Source of the DNA: Bosea sp. BIWAKO-01
GTDB taxonomy: Bacteria > Pseudomonadota > Alphaproteobacteria > Rhizobiales > Beijerinckiaceae
Assembly: GCF_001748145.1 (NCBI RefSeq)
Contig: NZ_BCQA01000001.1
Location: 3,498,501 to 3,562,500 of the forward strand
Length of the DNA: 64,000 nt
Direction: 5' to 3'
The translations under genes were made by a program, and so were the position numbers. Of this stretch, positions 8,975 to 19,535 are shown piece by piece. The notes under the pieces are model-generated. The model saw nothing but the letters and a program-made list of their open reading frames with translations. It was not told where the DNA came from and searched no databases. Positions within the stretch are counted from its first letter, which is position 1. Each line of letters starts with the position of its first letter.

Positions 8975-9837
8975 CGATCCTTTCCCCGGTTGTTTCGAAG
9001 GACACAACATTGCTGGACCTTGCGACCGTGGCGCCGGGTCTTGAGCTGCGCGATCCTGGCATTTGGTTTGCGAGCAATCAGGGTGCGGTCTCTTACCCCG
9101 CGCATGGCAACGCGGCTTGCCTTGCGGTTGAGGATCGATCATTCTGGTTCCGGCACCGCAACCGCTGCGTCGTTAGCCTGGTTCGCCGCTTTTCACCCGA
9201 AGGCGTATTTCTTGATATCGGTGGCGGTAACGGCTTTGTTGCCAAGGGCCTGACTGACGCCGGGGTCGCCTGCGGTTTGGTTGAGCCTGGTATCGATGGT
9301 GCACTGGCGGCCTATGCCCGCGGGATCGACCCTGTGATCTGCGCGCGGCTGGAGGAATCCGGCCTGCCGCCTATGAGTATCGACGCGGGCGGCATGTTCG
9401 ATGTGTTGGAACACATCGAGGATGAAGTCGCCGCGTTGCGGCAGGTTCATGCCCTGCTGCGCCCGGGCGGCCGGCTGTTCCTGACCGTCCCGGCTTACCA
9501 GTTCCTTTTCTCCACTGCCGACGATATGGCGGGACATTTCCGCCGCTATACGATTGCAAGCCTGTCGCGCGTACTGCTCGGTTCCGGCTTCCGCATTGAG
9601 TTCGCCTCGTACATGTTCGCGCCTCTGCCGCCGCCCATCTTCCTCCAGCGTACGCTGCCGAGCCTGCTTGGCCTGCGACGAAGCACGGAAGCCCAGTGTG
9701 ACGAGGCGGAACACGATCCGGGCGGCTTCGCTGCACGAGTCATGGATCGCCTGCTCGCCTGGGAATTCCGCCGGCTTGACGCCGGTCGATCGGTCTGGTT
9801 TGGCACCAGTTGCCTCTGCGTGGCCGTTAAGGTTTGA
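8971..9837 (+). CDS. Class I SAM-dependent methyltransferase
   Basis: A 288-residue protein starting with GTG that overlaps the wecE stop. Motif I is FLDIGGGNGFVAKGL (about residue 80), the acidic residue of motif II is in CGLVEPG, and the FDVLEHIEDEV and LLRPGGRLFLTVPAYQFLF segments are typical of UbiE/small-molecule methyltransferases. Family members of this kind in polysaccharide clusters methylate sugars or lipid-linked sugars, but the substrate here is unknown. The N-terminal 70 residues resemble an accessory Cys-poor domain without a named family. Confidence 0.82.
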   Translation: MTILSPVVSKDTTLLDLATVAPGLELRDPGIWFASNQGAVSYPAHGNAACLAVEDRSFWFRHRNRCVVSLVRRFSPEGVFLDIGGGNGFVAKGLTDAGVACGLVEPGIDGALAAYARGIDPVICARLEESGLPPMSIDAGGMFDVLEHIEDEVAALRQVHALLRPGGRLFLTVPAYQFLFSTADDMAGHFRRYTIASLSRVLLGSGFRIEFASYMFAPLPPPIFLQRTLPSLLGLRRSTEAQCDEAEHDPGGFAARVMDRLLAWEFRRLDAGRSVWFGTSCLCVAVKV

Positions 9838-9893
9838 CACACCATCTGATCAGCCCAAGTGAAGCCAGCAGGACAGCTCCGAGAGGAGCGGCG

Positions 9894-11942
9894 ATGACAC
9901 CGCTAGGCTCCACCGCATGGCGATGGCCGGATGGCATCATAATCGCGGGTTTCGCGATCCTGGGCGGAACAATCGCCTGGGTTCTGGTACACCAGCTCGG
10001 GTCGGTGTTTTTTTACCAGATGTTCACGCCCGAGGCTCTGATGTGGGCCTGTGGGCATGGTTTCCGCCATCCCCTCGTTCTCTCTCCCGAAATGGCTAAT
10101 TTCCTCCTCCATCGCAGTGTTCCTGCCTTTGACTGCGCAACAATTGATCCGGATCTGGCAACAGGCCCTCCCGGTTTCTTCTTTCAATTGCAACTTTACT
10201 TCAGCTGGATCGCGGCTGGACTTTGGAGATTTTTGGGTCCTACACAGGTGGCAATCGCTCCTTTGGCCGCGTTTCTGGGGGCGGGTTACGCTACCGGTAG
10301 CTTCATACTGGCGCGATCGTTCCTACCAAGGGTTCTGGCCGCTCTCGCCGCGCTCGCGCTCGCGGTGTCCCCCGTAGCACTGGGGCAGATTTTCTCGCTT
10401 CGCGACTTTTCCAAGGGACCATTCCTACTTTGGACGATCTCCCTTATCGTATTGGCGGCGCGCATAGGTGCGCCAAGGCGGGCTCTGCTGGTGACGGTGC
10501 TGGCGGGCATTGTCGCCGGTATCGGCTATGGATTCAGGTCCGACGTCGCGATCCTGTTACCTCTCGGGGTTGGATTCCTGGCTTTCGCGCCACAACGGCG
10601 CATGATCGCCCGGGCCGGCCTGGTCGGCACATATGCTGCCAGTTTCCTGCTACTAGCTTCTCCGATCCTGGCTCTGGGAAACAGTTCCAATGTTGGGTCG
10701 CTGATCATGCAGGGAGCCACAGAGCCTTTTCGCGCTTTCTTAGCCCTTCGTCCGGCGCCCTACGCACTTGGCCACGCTTACTCGGATGAGCTGACACTCA
10801 GCGGGATCGCCGCGGCGGAGCGATCACGACGCCCTAGCTGGGATGCGGGCGAGCCAGCCCCGATCTATGGCATCAGTCAATCGATCACACTGTCCTCAGA
10901 GAACCTGGCCGAGTGGGCGCCACAGTTCGCTGCCGACTTTATGGCGCAAGCCCTGAAGGGGGCGGGATGGATTCTAGGCTATCCGGCCCTCGTCGCCGTG
11001 TCGCGTGGCAATCCCGACCCAGGTTCTACGCTGCGGCTCGATGTACCGTTCGTGCGCTGGCCGGAACCGGTCTACGCCTTGTTCGGCCAGCCTTGGATGC
11101 CGCTCATCGGGTTTGTGGGAGGGCTGGCGTGGATCTTGCGGGTGGCGGCACGCAACGGGCGGGAGGCAGGGGCCCTGGCCGTGCTGCTGCTGGCGCTGCT
11201 CAGCTATCCAGCGATCCAGTTCTCAGTTCGGCACATCTTCTACCTAGAGTTCGTCTGGGTGATCGGCCTTCTATCCATTCCATGTGCCGTCTGGGAATGG
11301 CGGCGCCTACTGCCTGTGCTGCCCCGCTTCGTCTGTTGTGTAGTTGTCACATTTGGCACGCTGGCATGCGCCTACATCGGCCTCGCCCAGCTGCAACAAC
11401 GCTGGTTGACTTCCGGCTTCTCGGACCTCCTCACTTTGCCACGCCAAAGCGTGCCCCTGACGCGCATCATCCAGAACGACGGGGCGGTGCAGCTACGCGT
11501 ACCCGTCCCGCCCGAAGAGGTCGCGATGGTCGCTGGCACACCAGATTCCATGACCAACCGTATCGCCGAAGTTGGCGTCCAAAATGACGTCCGAGCAGGC
11601 GGCCGGCGCATACTGCTGACGCTTGGCGGTCCATCATGCCCTTCTTCCAAGGTCAGCCTTCTCTTGTTTTACGATCATCGTCCCAATGTATGGCAGCCAC
11701 TCGACACTAAGCTGACCATGCAGATCGGCTCCACTGCCGTTTTCCCGGCACTCTACCGAGCGACCCAGAACTTCGCTGGAATCCTGGTGCCGGCGAGTCA
11801 CGCCGGCTGCGAGGCCAGCCTGTTTTACCTGCCGATAACGTATTACTTCCCGCTCACCCTTACCGTGGTACTACCGGCTGACTGGCGGTCTCTATCGCTA
11901 CGCAAAAAGCTTGGCTGGTTCGACGTGACGCCCCTCCCATAA
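9894..11942 (+). CDS. Polytopic membrane protein of the sugar operon, possibly GT-C-like
   Basis: A 682-residue protein with about twelve hydrophobic helices from residue 10 to about 500 and a soluble C-terminal region of about 180 residues with several Cys. I prefer the ATG at 9894 because GAGAGGAG lies 5-12 nt upstream. A TTG at 9834, which overlaps the preceding stop, would add 20 residues. Loop 1 contains MFTPEALMWACGHGF. Topology resembles GT-C transferases or polysaccharide polymerases, but no diagnostic motif was recognised. It is the last gene of the operon, and a broken mobile element starts 36 bp after it. Function in glycan transfer is inferred from context. Confidence 0.72.
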   Translation: MTPLGSTAWRWPDGIIIAGFAILGGTIAWVLVHQLGSVFFYQMFTPEALMWACGHGFRHPLVLSPEMANFLLHRSVPAFDCATIDPDLATGPPGFFFQLQLYFSWIAAGLWRFLGPTQVAIAPLAAFLGAGYATGSFILARSFLPRVLAALAALALAVSPVALGQIFSLRDFSKGPFLLWTISLIVLAARIGAPRRALLVTVLAGIVAGIGYGFRSDVAILLPLGVGFLAFAPQRRMIARAGLVGTYAASFLLLASPILALGNSSNVGSLIMQGATEPFRAFLALRPAPYALGHAYSDELTLSGIAAAERSRRPSWDAGEPAPIYGISQSITLSSENLAEWAPQFAADFMAQALKGAGWILGYPALVAVSRGNPDPGSTLRLDVPFVRWPEPVYALFGQPWMPLIGFVGGLAWILRVAARNGREAGALAVLLLALLSYPAIQFSVRHIFYLEFVWVIGLLSIPCAVWEWRRLLPVLPRFVCCVVVTFGTLACAYIGLAQLQQRWLTSGFSDLLTLPRQSVPLTRIIQNDGAVQLRVPVPPEEVAMVAGTPDSMTNRIAEVGVQNDVRAGGRRILLTLGGPSCPSSKVSLLLFYDHRPNVWQPLDTKLTMQIGSTAVFPALYRATQNFAGILVPASHAGCEASLFYLPITYYFPLTLTVVLPADWRSLSLRKKLGWFDVTPLP

Positions 11943-12242
11943 GCCGAACCGTTGCCCGGCGTCGGCGCGATCTACATTAGAGCATCGGACGTTTAATCGG
12001 ATCCATATCCGGCGTGTCTGAAGAAGTTTCGGCACTGGGCTTGGGTGAGGCAGATGTGCGGCATTAGGTAGCAAAGACCACCCAAGCCTCGGTAAGTATC
12101 TGACTCGAAAAGGTTTCCGCCTCCTCGGAGCGACCGAGAATTTCGGTGACGCGTGCCCGCCTCGCCCGGCATCTACCGGCTCCTGGTAGGTCGCCGGGAT
12201 CTCGCCCCTGAGCAGACGTTCCGAAGGTCGCAGACGGGTGGA

Positions 12243-13787
12243 GGCTGTGTGGAAACGGGCTGATCTGGTAGGCTTTCTGGAGCGATCCGAGGGCTTGCAT
12301 GGCGCGCTACATCGAAGGCGAGACCCGGCTGCAGAGACTGCTCCTGCCCGACTGTCTTGAGGACTACGTCAGCGAAGATAATCCGGTCCGGGTGGTGGAT
12401 GTCTTCATCGACGAACTCGATCTGGGAACGATGGGCTTTGCCGGCCCGGCCTCGACGGGGCGGCCTGGATACCACCCCGCTACCCTTCTCAAGCTGTACC
12501 TCTACGGCTACCTCAACCAGGTTCAGTCGAGCCGCCGGCTGGAGCGCGAGGCCGGCCGCAACGTCGAGGTGATGTGGCTGACGGGCAAGCTTGCGCCCGA
12601 CTTCAAGACCATCGCCGACTTTCGCCGTGACAATGGGGCTGCGATCCGGGCTGCCTGCGCGCAGTTCGTCGTGCTGTGCCGCCAACTCGGCCTTCTGGCA
12701 GGCGGCACCGTGGCCGTGGACGGCAGCCGGTTCAAGGCCGTCAACACGCGCGACAAGAACTTCACGCCCGGCGCGATCCGTCGCCGGATGGAGCAGGTGG
12801 AGGCAAGCATCGCACGCTATCTGTCGCTGCTCGATACGGCCGACCGGCAGGAGGATGACGTCGCGCAGATGCGCAGCATCCGCCTCAAGGACCGGCTTGA
12901 TCGCCTGCGTCAGCAGATGCGTGACCTCCAGGCGATGGACCACGTCGTCGCGGTGGCGCCAGACCGTCAGGTCTCGCTGACCGATCCCGACGCCCGCGCC
13001 ATGGCCACCAACGGCAAGGGCACTGGCCTCGTCGGCTACAACGTTCAGGCGGCGGTCGACGCCAAACATCATCTGATCGTGGCTCATGAGGTCACCAACA
13101 TCGGCCACGACCGCAGCCAGCTCCGCCAGCATGGGGCGTCAGGCAAAGGATGCGACAGGAGCCGGTGCGCTGACTGTGCTGGCCGATCGCGGCTACTTCT
13201 CAGGCGAGGAGGTCCTGGCCTGCGACGAGATCGGCATCTCCGCCATCGTCCCCAAGCCCCTGACATCAGGGGCCAAAGCCGACGGGCGCTGGGGCAAGCA
13301 GGACTTCACCTACGATGCTCCGAGCGACACCTATCGCTGTCCCGCCGGCGAGACGCTCACATGGCGCTTCTCATCGGTCGAGAAGGATCTGACACTCCAT
13401 ACCTACTGGGCCGACGGCTGCGGAGCCTGCCTGGTCAAAGACCAATGCACCACCGGCAAGCAGCGCCGCATCAAGCGCTGGGAGCACGAGGTGGTGATCG
13501 AGGCCATGCAGCGCCGGCTCGATCGCATGCCCGACGCCATGCGGATCCGAAGGCGCACGGTCGAGCACGTCTTCGGCACGATCAAGGACTGGATGGGCCG
13601 AAGTCACTTCCTGACCCGCCACCTCCCCAATGTCGGAACCGAGATGAGCCTCCATGTGCTGGCCTACAATCTCAAGCGGGCCATCGCCATCCTCGGCGCG
13701 GCGACGTTGATGAAGGCCATGAGAGCCTGACCCTCAGACCCTGTCGCATCGTCAGAGCACGACCCTGAAAGACGTTTCCACACGGCC
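12243..13787 (+). mobile_element. IS1182-family insertion sequence
   Basis: A 15-bp inverted repeat, GGC(T/C)GTGTGGAAACG, lies at 12243-12257 and 13773-13787 and encloses a single, frameshifted transposase gene. Size of about 1.55 kb fits the family. It is inserted in the left part of the 7-kb unit, downstream of the autotransporter remnant. I found no clear short target duplication. Confidence 0.8.
12299..13730 (+). pseudogene. IS1182-family transposase, one frameshift
   Basis: The first frame runs from ATG 12299 through RYIEGETRLQRLLLPDCLED, AGPASTGRPGYHPATLLKLY and AVDGSRFKAVNTRDKNF to about 13120. The rest continues in another frame, with LTVLADRGYFSGEEVLAC (catalytic Asp region), a Cys-rich CGACLVKDQC segment and RRRTVEHVFGTIKDWMGR (the Glu). 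Together they make a normal IS1182-type transposase of about 475 residues. The shift lies around 13115-13135 in QLRQHGASGK. A single-base indel, or a sequencing error, would explain it. Confidence 0.85.
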
Positions 13788-13867
13788 TCGGTGGCTTCCA
13801 GACATTGCCAGGCAGCCCAAGAGCCGATGCCTCGCCGAGCATCCGAAACCGTTCGCGGGAGCAGACG

Positions 13868-16800
13868 TCAAAACCGCCAGACGAAGTTTCCTTTCACAGC
13901 GTTTTCCTGCGCCTTGTTTCCGAACTGGCCTGAATAGCTCAGGCTGAGGCTGGCCGCGCGGGTCAGGGCCAGCTCGATGCCGGCATCGGCCACGAACGCA
14001 TCGCGTGCGATCGGCGTGCCGGTGACGGTGAACGGCGAGCCGCCGCTGGCGAAGGCCAACAGCGCCACTGGTGCCACGTCCCCGAAGGCGTGCCGCCAGC
14101 CGAGCGTGCCGCGCAGGGTCAGCGCCGTCCCCGCGCCGAGGTCGATACTGGTGCCCAGATGCAGGCCGAGTGTCGTGAAGGCGACGCTCTCGCTGCCGCC
14201 GCGGCCGCGCAAGGTCGCCGCCCCGCCCCGCTCGATGAAGCCGTCGCTGTCGAGATGGACAAGGGCGACGTTCGCGAACGGCTCAAGGGCCAGATCGCCG
14301 AAACGCATGCCGTAACCGGCCTCGCCGAAGACCTGTGCGCTGCGTGCCTGGTCGCTCGCAATCGTCTGGTCGGAGAAGCCGTGGATGCTGATCGCACGCT
14401 TCGTCTCGATCTCGTTCCAGGTGTATGCACCGCCGAAACGCAGGGCCAGCGCACCGAACTGGCCGCCGCCATAGAGCGCGGCATGGTAGCTGTCGATCGT
14501 CCCCGACGACAGCCGCGCCTTGCCGTCGAACGTCGTGCGGCCGTAGCCGCCGGCCAGGCCGAGGCGCCAGATCTGGCCGACACTTGCGTCGGCCCCGATC
14601 AGGAAGCCGCCAGTCGTGCTCGTGATGCCGGCTGCGTTGCCATTGCCGCCGAAACGGCCCCAGGAGCCGAAGGCCTGGCCCCAGAGCGCATAGGGGGCTC
14701 GACGAAGGCCGACCGCGCTCCGGCGGTGAATGGGCCCTTCTCTGCCGGCAGGTTAAGGGCGGCATAGCTCAGCACCTGCGCGGCGACGGGCGCCAGCGCG
14801 GCGTTCCCGCCGGCGCCCTGCGCCGCCGGCTGGCGCAGCCGGTCGTTCACGGCTTGGCGGAGATCCCGGCTGCGCTCGATCATCACCCCGCTCGCGGAGG
14901 CGTGGATCTCGCCCGAGAGCGCGTCGAAGGCCTGGCGCGCCGCGCCCGCGCTCGCCTGCTGGACCACGGTGTCGTGGAGCGTGTTGCCCTGCCCCAGCGT
15001 CTCGATCGCGGCGCCCGTCGCGACTTGGTTGCGCGTCAGGCCGACGGACGCGAACGAGACCTCGTTGCGGGCGATGTCGAGATAGACGCTGCCTGGATCG
15101 TAGCTCAGGCCGAGATCGAGGAAGGGCAGGTTCTGGGCCAGGCCGGCGAAGGCGCCGGACACCCCGCCTGCCGCGGTCAGGATGGTGTAGCGCGTGCCGG
15201 GCGCATAGGAACCCGGCGCCTTCTCGACGACGACCGTGCCGCCTGTCAGCACCGCCGTGCCGCTCGCCGCGACCCGGTCACTCTCGCCGGTCGGATTGAT
15301 CTCAACCTGGTAGAACGAACCCGCCCCGATCGCGACATTGCCCGAAACCTTCAGGGTGCCGATCGAATTGCCCGGCGCGACCGTGCCGCCGGATGCGGCA
15401 GTGAGCCCGCCGATCGTGCCGACGCCGCCGAGCGTGCCGCCGGCGTTGACCGTGACGATGCTGGCGAGGCTCGCCGAGGCATGACCGGCGCCGCCGACCA
15501 CCAGCGCGCCGGCCGCCACAATCGTTGCGCCGGTATAGGTATTCTGGCCATTGAGGGTCAGCGTGCCCGCGCCGGTCTTGACGAGCGACACCGCGCCAGG
15601 CCCGCCGTTCAGGATGGTGCCGTCGAAGCTGCCGCCGCCCGCGACGGTCAAGGTGACCGGATCGAAGCCCGAGCTGCCGATCCGACCGCTGGCTGCCCCC
15701 GACAGCGAGCTCGGGGTGGCATCGAAGCCGCCGGGATCGAGAATGCCGTCGACGATATAGTCGCTGTTCGGCGACAAGCCGGTCGGCGACAGCGCCAGCA
15801 GGATGCCGTCGGCCGCAATACGGGTTTGCCCGCGATAGCGGTTGTCACCGCTGAAGACGACATAGCCGCCGAGCGGGCCTCCGGAGCCGGTGACGGTCAA
15901 TGGTCCGCCGCCGCTGATGCTGCCGCCGATCTCCAATTCGCCAGCGCCCGCATCCAGGGTGCCGCCGGTGGCGCTCAGGGCGAAATCATTCGACAGAGAG
16001 ATGCTTCCGCAGCCGCAATCGGCTATCCGCAGAGTACCGCCGTTCAGGGTCACCGTCCCCGTGCCGAGCGGTTGGGCGCCGGCGATTGCGAGCGTGCCCT
16101 GGGAGATCGCCGTGCCGCCTGTATAGGTGTTGAGGCCGGTTAGGGTCAGCGTGCCAGCGCCGGTCTTCGCTATGCCCGTGCCGCCACCATCGGCGATGGT
16201 GGAATCGATGCTGACCGAGACCCCGCCGTCGATATTGAAGGTACTGAGCGTGCCGCTCGCCGGCGCGATTGCGAGCGTGCCGCTGCTCAGGGTGTAGCCA
16301 TTGGTCGAGAATTGCAGCGTGTCGAAGCTTTGCGTGCCGACGACGGTCACCGCGCCGCCGGCACTGCCGGCGAAGACGCCGACCGAGCCGCCCCAACCCG
16401 CATTGGCGCTGCCGGTGCTGGTGGTCCAGTTGGTGCCGAACGAAGCCCAGGTTCCAGCGCCTCCGTTCACGCTGCCGGAGGCGGTGTTGATCGTCCCGTC
16501 CCAGAACTGCATGGTCTGGCCGAGACCCAGCACCGCAAGATTGACCTGGCCGGCGATGCCGGTCTCCACCCCTGCGCTGGCAATGGTGAAGCCCGCCGTG
16601 GTCGAGGTCGCGCTCTGGCTGGCGAAGCTCCCGGCGAGCGTGCCGCCATAGTCGAACAATCGATAATAGCCGGCCGCCGCGACGCGCGCATCGTGCCCGC
16701 CGCCGAGCGTCAGATCGCCTGTGACCTTGACCAAATCGTTGCCGGTGGCGGGATCGCTACCGCCGGCAACACCTGGCCTGTTGAGTTCGAATATCGAGGT

Positions 16801-17560
16801 CGCGCTGCTGTTGAGCACCAACGAACCAACCGACAGCGTGCCGGGGCTGTGGCCGGCCGAGAGCGTGCCGTCGACCGTCACGGCGCCCGCGATCGAGCCC
16901 GCGCCGGACAGGGTGCCGGCCGCGGCGACCGTCACCGCGCCCGAACCGAGCGTGCCCTCGACGCGCAATTCGCCCTGCGAGATCGTCGTGCCGCCGGTAT
17001 GGGCGTTGCTGCCGGTCAAAATCAGCGTGCCGGTGCCGGTCTTGGTCAGGCGGCCGTTGCTAGCGATCGCGCCGGCGAAGGTCTCGGTGCCCGTATTGTC
17101 GACCGTCAGCGAGTTCCCGCCCAGAGTGATCGTCGACCCGGCCACGCCGGAGAGGCCACGAACGGTGCGCCCGCCATTGGCGCCGGATATGTCGAAGACG
17201 GCGCTCGTGCCGGATAGCGTCAGGCCGCTGCTCTGAGCGATCGTTCCAATGCTCACAAGCGACAGCGTTCCGTCAGCGACGACCGTACGCCCGGTATAGA
17301 TATTGACGTCGTTCAGCGCCAGCATGCCGGAGCCGGTTTTCGTCAGGCTGCCGTTACCGGAGATGCCGGGCCAGTCAATGATTAGGGTACTATTAGAGCT
17401 GATGTCTACGGTCGTGTCGGAAACCAGCCGGAAGCCAAAGCCAGCGAACTGCGGGGCGTTGTTGTTTGACGCGGCGACATTGATCGCTGCCTGCCCGGAG
17501 GATACCTCCATCTGCAACATGCCCTGCTGGAACAGATATGCGCCGGAGCCCGCTCTCCCT
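13868..17560 (-). pseudogene. Autotransporter gene lacking its 5' end and frameshifted
   Basis: The minus strand encodes a passenger domain built from glycine-rich PATR-type repeats (TKTGTGTLILTGSN, KTGAGTLTLNGQNTYTGAT and similar), followed by a 12-strand autotransporter beta-barrel ending in GNFVWRF, the usual C-terminal Phe. Two defects are visible. A G run at 14693-14697 marks a frameshift between AFVEP and YALWGQAFGSWGRFGG, at the start of the barrel. The N-terminus with its signal peptide is missing, because homology stops near 17550 where the IS1595-type transposase segment begins. The protein would have been a secreted adhesin-like surface molecule, and it cannot be exported now. Confidence 0.82.
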
Positions 17561-17583
17561 CGCCTCGAGGGGAGCGCTGAGCC

Positions 17584-18601
17584 ATGGAGAGACCCGGCCA
17601 GCACTTCCTGCTTTCGCCCAAGGTGCGCGACCTGACCATCACCGAACTCTCCCGCATCCAGGAGAGGACGGCGTACAAGTGGTTCCGGCAGGCTCGCTGG
17701 CCTGAGACGGACGGCGAGGCTTACTGCCCGCATTGCGGCAACCTGCGCTGCTACGAGATGACCCGGAGCCGCTTCAAGTGCTCCGCCAAGGAATGCGGCT
17801 CCGTCTTCACGGTGACGTCCGGAACGGCGTTCGCCTGGCGCAAGCTGCCGTTCAAGAAGATGCTCTTCGCGATCTGGTTCGTCGCCAACTCCGTCAAGGG
17901 AAAGGCCGCCCTCCAGCTCTCCCGGGAGCTCGGCGTCCAGTACAAAACGGCCTGGGTCCTGCTGATGAAGCTGCGGGAGACCGTGGCCTCGCGCCGCGAG
18001 GACATGATTCTGGATGGGGAGGTCGAGATCGACGGCAAGTACGCCGGCGGCCACGTGCGGCCCAAGAACAAGGCCGAGGATCGCGTCGATCGGCGCCTGA
18101 AGGAGAACCGCAGCCCAGACCGCCTCTGCATCCTGGCGATCCGGCAGCGGGCATGTCCGGCCGGACCTTCACCCGGGTGATCCGAGAAGAGGACGGCGAT
18201 GCCGCTTGGGCTGCCGTTCGCGACCATGTCTCCCGGAACGCGAAGGTCTTCGCCGGCGAGCACGGGAGCTACAACGATGTCGTCGGCCTGAACCGCATGG
18301 GCCGGGTCAATCATTCCGAGGCGTATTCCTCCGAGGACGGCACGAACACCAACATCGTCGAGCGTTTCTTCAGCCGGATCCAGCGGGCCTACGTCGGCAT
18401 CCACCACCGCTTCTCGACGCGGTATCTCGGACTGGTACGCGGCCGACATCGCCTGGCGGGAGGATACGAGGCGCGTGAGCAATGGTGGGCTGATGCGTTC
18501 CCCAACTCGGGCAGGCGCTGAAGGGGCCGACGTCGCGGTACCTGTGCGGCTACTGGCGGGGCAACAAGCCGCCCGACCTGATCTGGGAAGGCAGTGCCTA
18601 G
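17584..18601 (+). pseudogene. IS1595-type transposase with several frameshifts
   Basis: An intact first segment of about 190 residues starts MERPGQHFLLSPKVRDL. It has the IS1595 zinc ribbon (CPHCGNLRCYEM and CSAKECG), then an ISXO2-like DDE region beginning DGEVEIDGKYAGGH. After about 18150 the frame changes, giving MSGRTFTRVIREEDGD, NHSEAYSSEDGTNTNIVERFFSRIQRAY (with the catalytic Glu near the end) and HHRFSTRYL. At least two more shifts occur near 18425 and 18500 before the tail GNKPPDLIWEGSA and a TAG at 18599. It lies head-on against the broken autotransporter gene. Confidence 0.85.
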
Positions 18602-19044
18602 GCCGCGATCTCCCAGAGGTGCTTTCGGCCGTCGACGGTGCCCGCCTGGCGCACGCGTCCGCGCTTGGTCAAGGCGATTAGGGCGGTGGAGACCTGCGTC
18701 AGGAAACGCGGCATGGACGGATCGTCCGTGTCTGCACCGTTGCGCTCTGCGATCCGGGAGGTGCAGTCTGCGGTTGAAAGCGGTTGCTCCGCCTCGCGGA
18801 GCACCTCGAGGAGGGCCTCGTTCTTGTTGATCCGTGCGAATTCGGGAGGGAGCTGTTGGGCTGCCCTCGGTCGCTGCGGCTTCGTTGCCGCTGATCCCCG
18901 CGGTGCATAGGCCGGATCGTAGATCGCGATTACCTGGTCGATCGCCGAGACCTGTCCATCGATCGCCTGAATCCTGGCCTTCAATTCCTCGACCTCGCCG
19001 AGCAGCTCGGCGCGCTTCCGCTTCAGTTCCTCGTCAACTCTCAC
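18598..19044 (-). CDS. Coiled-coil / winged-helix-like hypothetical protein
   Basis: 148 residues without a named family. Residues 1-45 form a charged coiled coil (RVDEELKRKRAELLGEVEELKARIQ). A proline-rich linker follows, and the last 75 residues (FARINKNEALLEVLREAEQPLSTADCTSRIAERNG and TALIALTKRGRVRQAG) look like a small winged helix. It lies inside the 7-kb unit, between the transposase and the right end, tail to tail with the transposase (the two stops overlap by 4 bp), as expected of a passenger gene. It is the only gene in the unit without a visible defect. Confidence 0.65.
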   Translation of the reverse strand: MRVDEELKRKRAELLGEVEELKARIQAIDGQVSAIDQVIAIYDPAYAPRGSAATKPQRPRAAQQLPPEFARINKNEALLEVLREAEQPLSTADCTSRIAERNGADTDDPSMPRFLTQVSTALIALTKRGRVRQAGTVDGRKHLWEIAA

Positions 19045-19125
19045 CGCTCCGCTCCGTTAAAGGGAGCCGGAAGCTACCGAACAAGCTCGATCAGATCTGG
19101 TGGTTTTTGCTAATGCCGCAGATGT

Positions 19126-19535
19126 CTACGACGGCCTTCCAGAGGGTGTCGAAGGTCCTTGCGGCGCTGCGTCTGAGTTGGGTGAGCTTGGCGAAGGCCA
19201 TCTCGATCGGATTGAGATCGCGACTGTAGGGCGGTAGGAGGAGAAATTGGGCGCCCCTGTCGCCTCCACCAGCCGGGCGACGAGTTCCGGCATGGTGATG
19301 TCGGGCTTGGCCTCCACCTGCGCCACCAGGAAGGCGCCGTGCTCATCCAGCCTGCTGCCGGGCGTCCCTGGCGCGCAGGATGCAAAGTCTTCAGACGGGA
19401 CGCGCGCTGAAGCAGCTTGATCGCGAAACTCTCGCTCACCCCGAAATGCCGCGCTGCCACGAGTGTCCCGCTTCGACGAATCCGGCCACCCGCGCGCGCA
19501 AATCATCCGAATAGCTGCGACCCACGATCCACCTC
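19126..19535 (-). pseudogene. IS630-type transposase, 5' part plus catalytic tail, broken
   Basis: The minus strand starts with a GTG-initiated SYSDDLRARVAGFVEAGHS, an HTH_29-like N-terminus. A frameshift follows, then AARHFGVSESFAIKLLQRAS and PDITMPELVARL. The sequence then jumps to FLLLPPYSRDLNPIEMAFAKL, where the DLNPIE motif holds the last catalytic Glu of IS630 transposases. The central part with the first two Asp residues is missing, so it is inactive. Its last 18 residues lie 7 kb away at about 11993-12049. Confidence 0.8.

Larger units (their letters stand above)
12058..19117. mobile_element. 7-kb transposon-like unit flanked by an 8-bp direct repeat
   Basis: GCAGATGT occurs at 12050-12057 and 19118-19125. 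Joining the flanks through one copy restores an uninterrupted IS630 transposase reading frame, which shows an insertion. The inner ends share an inverted GGCATTAG followed by similar A-rich bases (GCAAAGACCACC and CAAAAACCACC). At the left end two extra bases (GC) separate the repeat from GGCATTAG, so the duplication could also be scored as 6 bp. IS1595-family transposition is known to duplicate 8 bp, and an IS1595-type transposase lies inside, so this is probably an IS1595-type unit with passengers. Confidence 0.7.

Noticed and set aside
12173..13132. 319-residue minus-strand frame
   Set aside because: Antisense of the IS1182 transposase.
14854..16143. 429-residue plus-strand frame opposite the autotransporter
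   Set aside because: Shadow made of Arg/Ala/Asp repeats mirroring the glycine-rich minus-strand repeats.
15300..17400. CRISPR-like array from the repeated GC-rich units
   Set aside because: The repeats are in-frame PATR protein repeats of unequal length, not identical repeats with unique spacers.
17560..18054. N-terminal extension of the autotransporter frame
   Set aside because: It is the antisense of the IS1595-type transposase and has no signal peptide; the autotransporter homology starts only near 17550.
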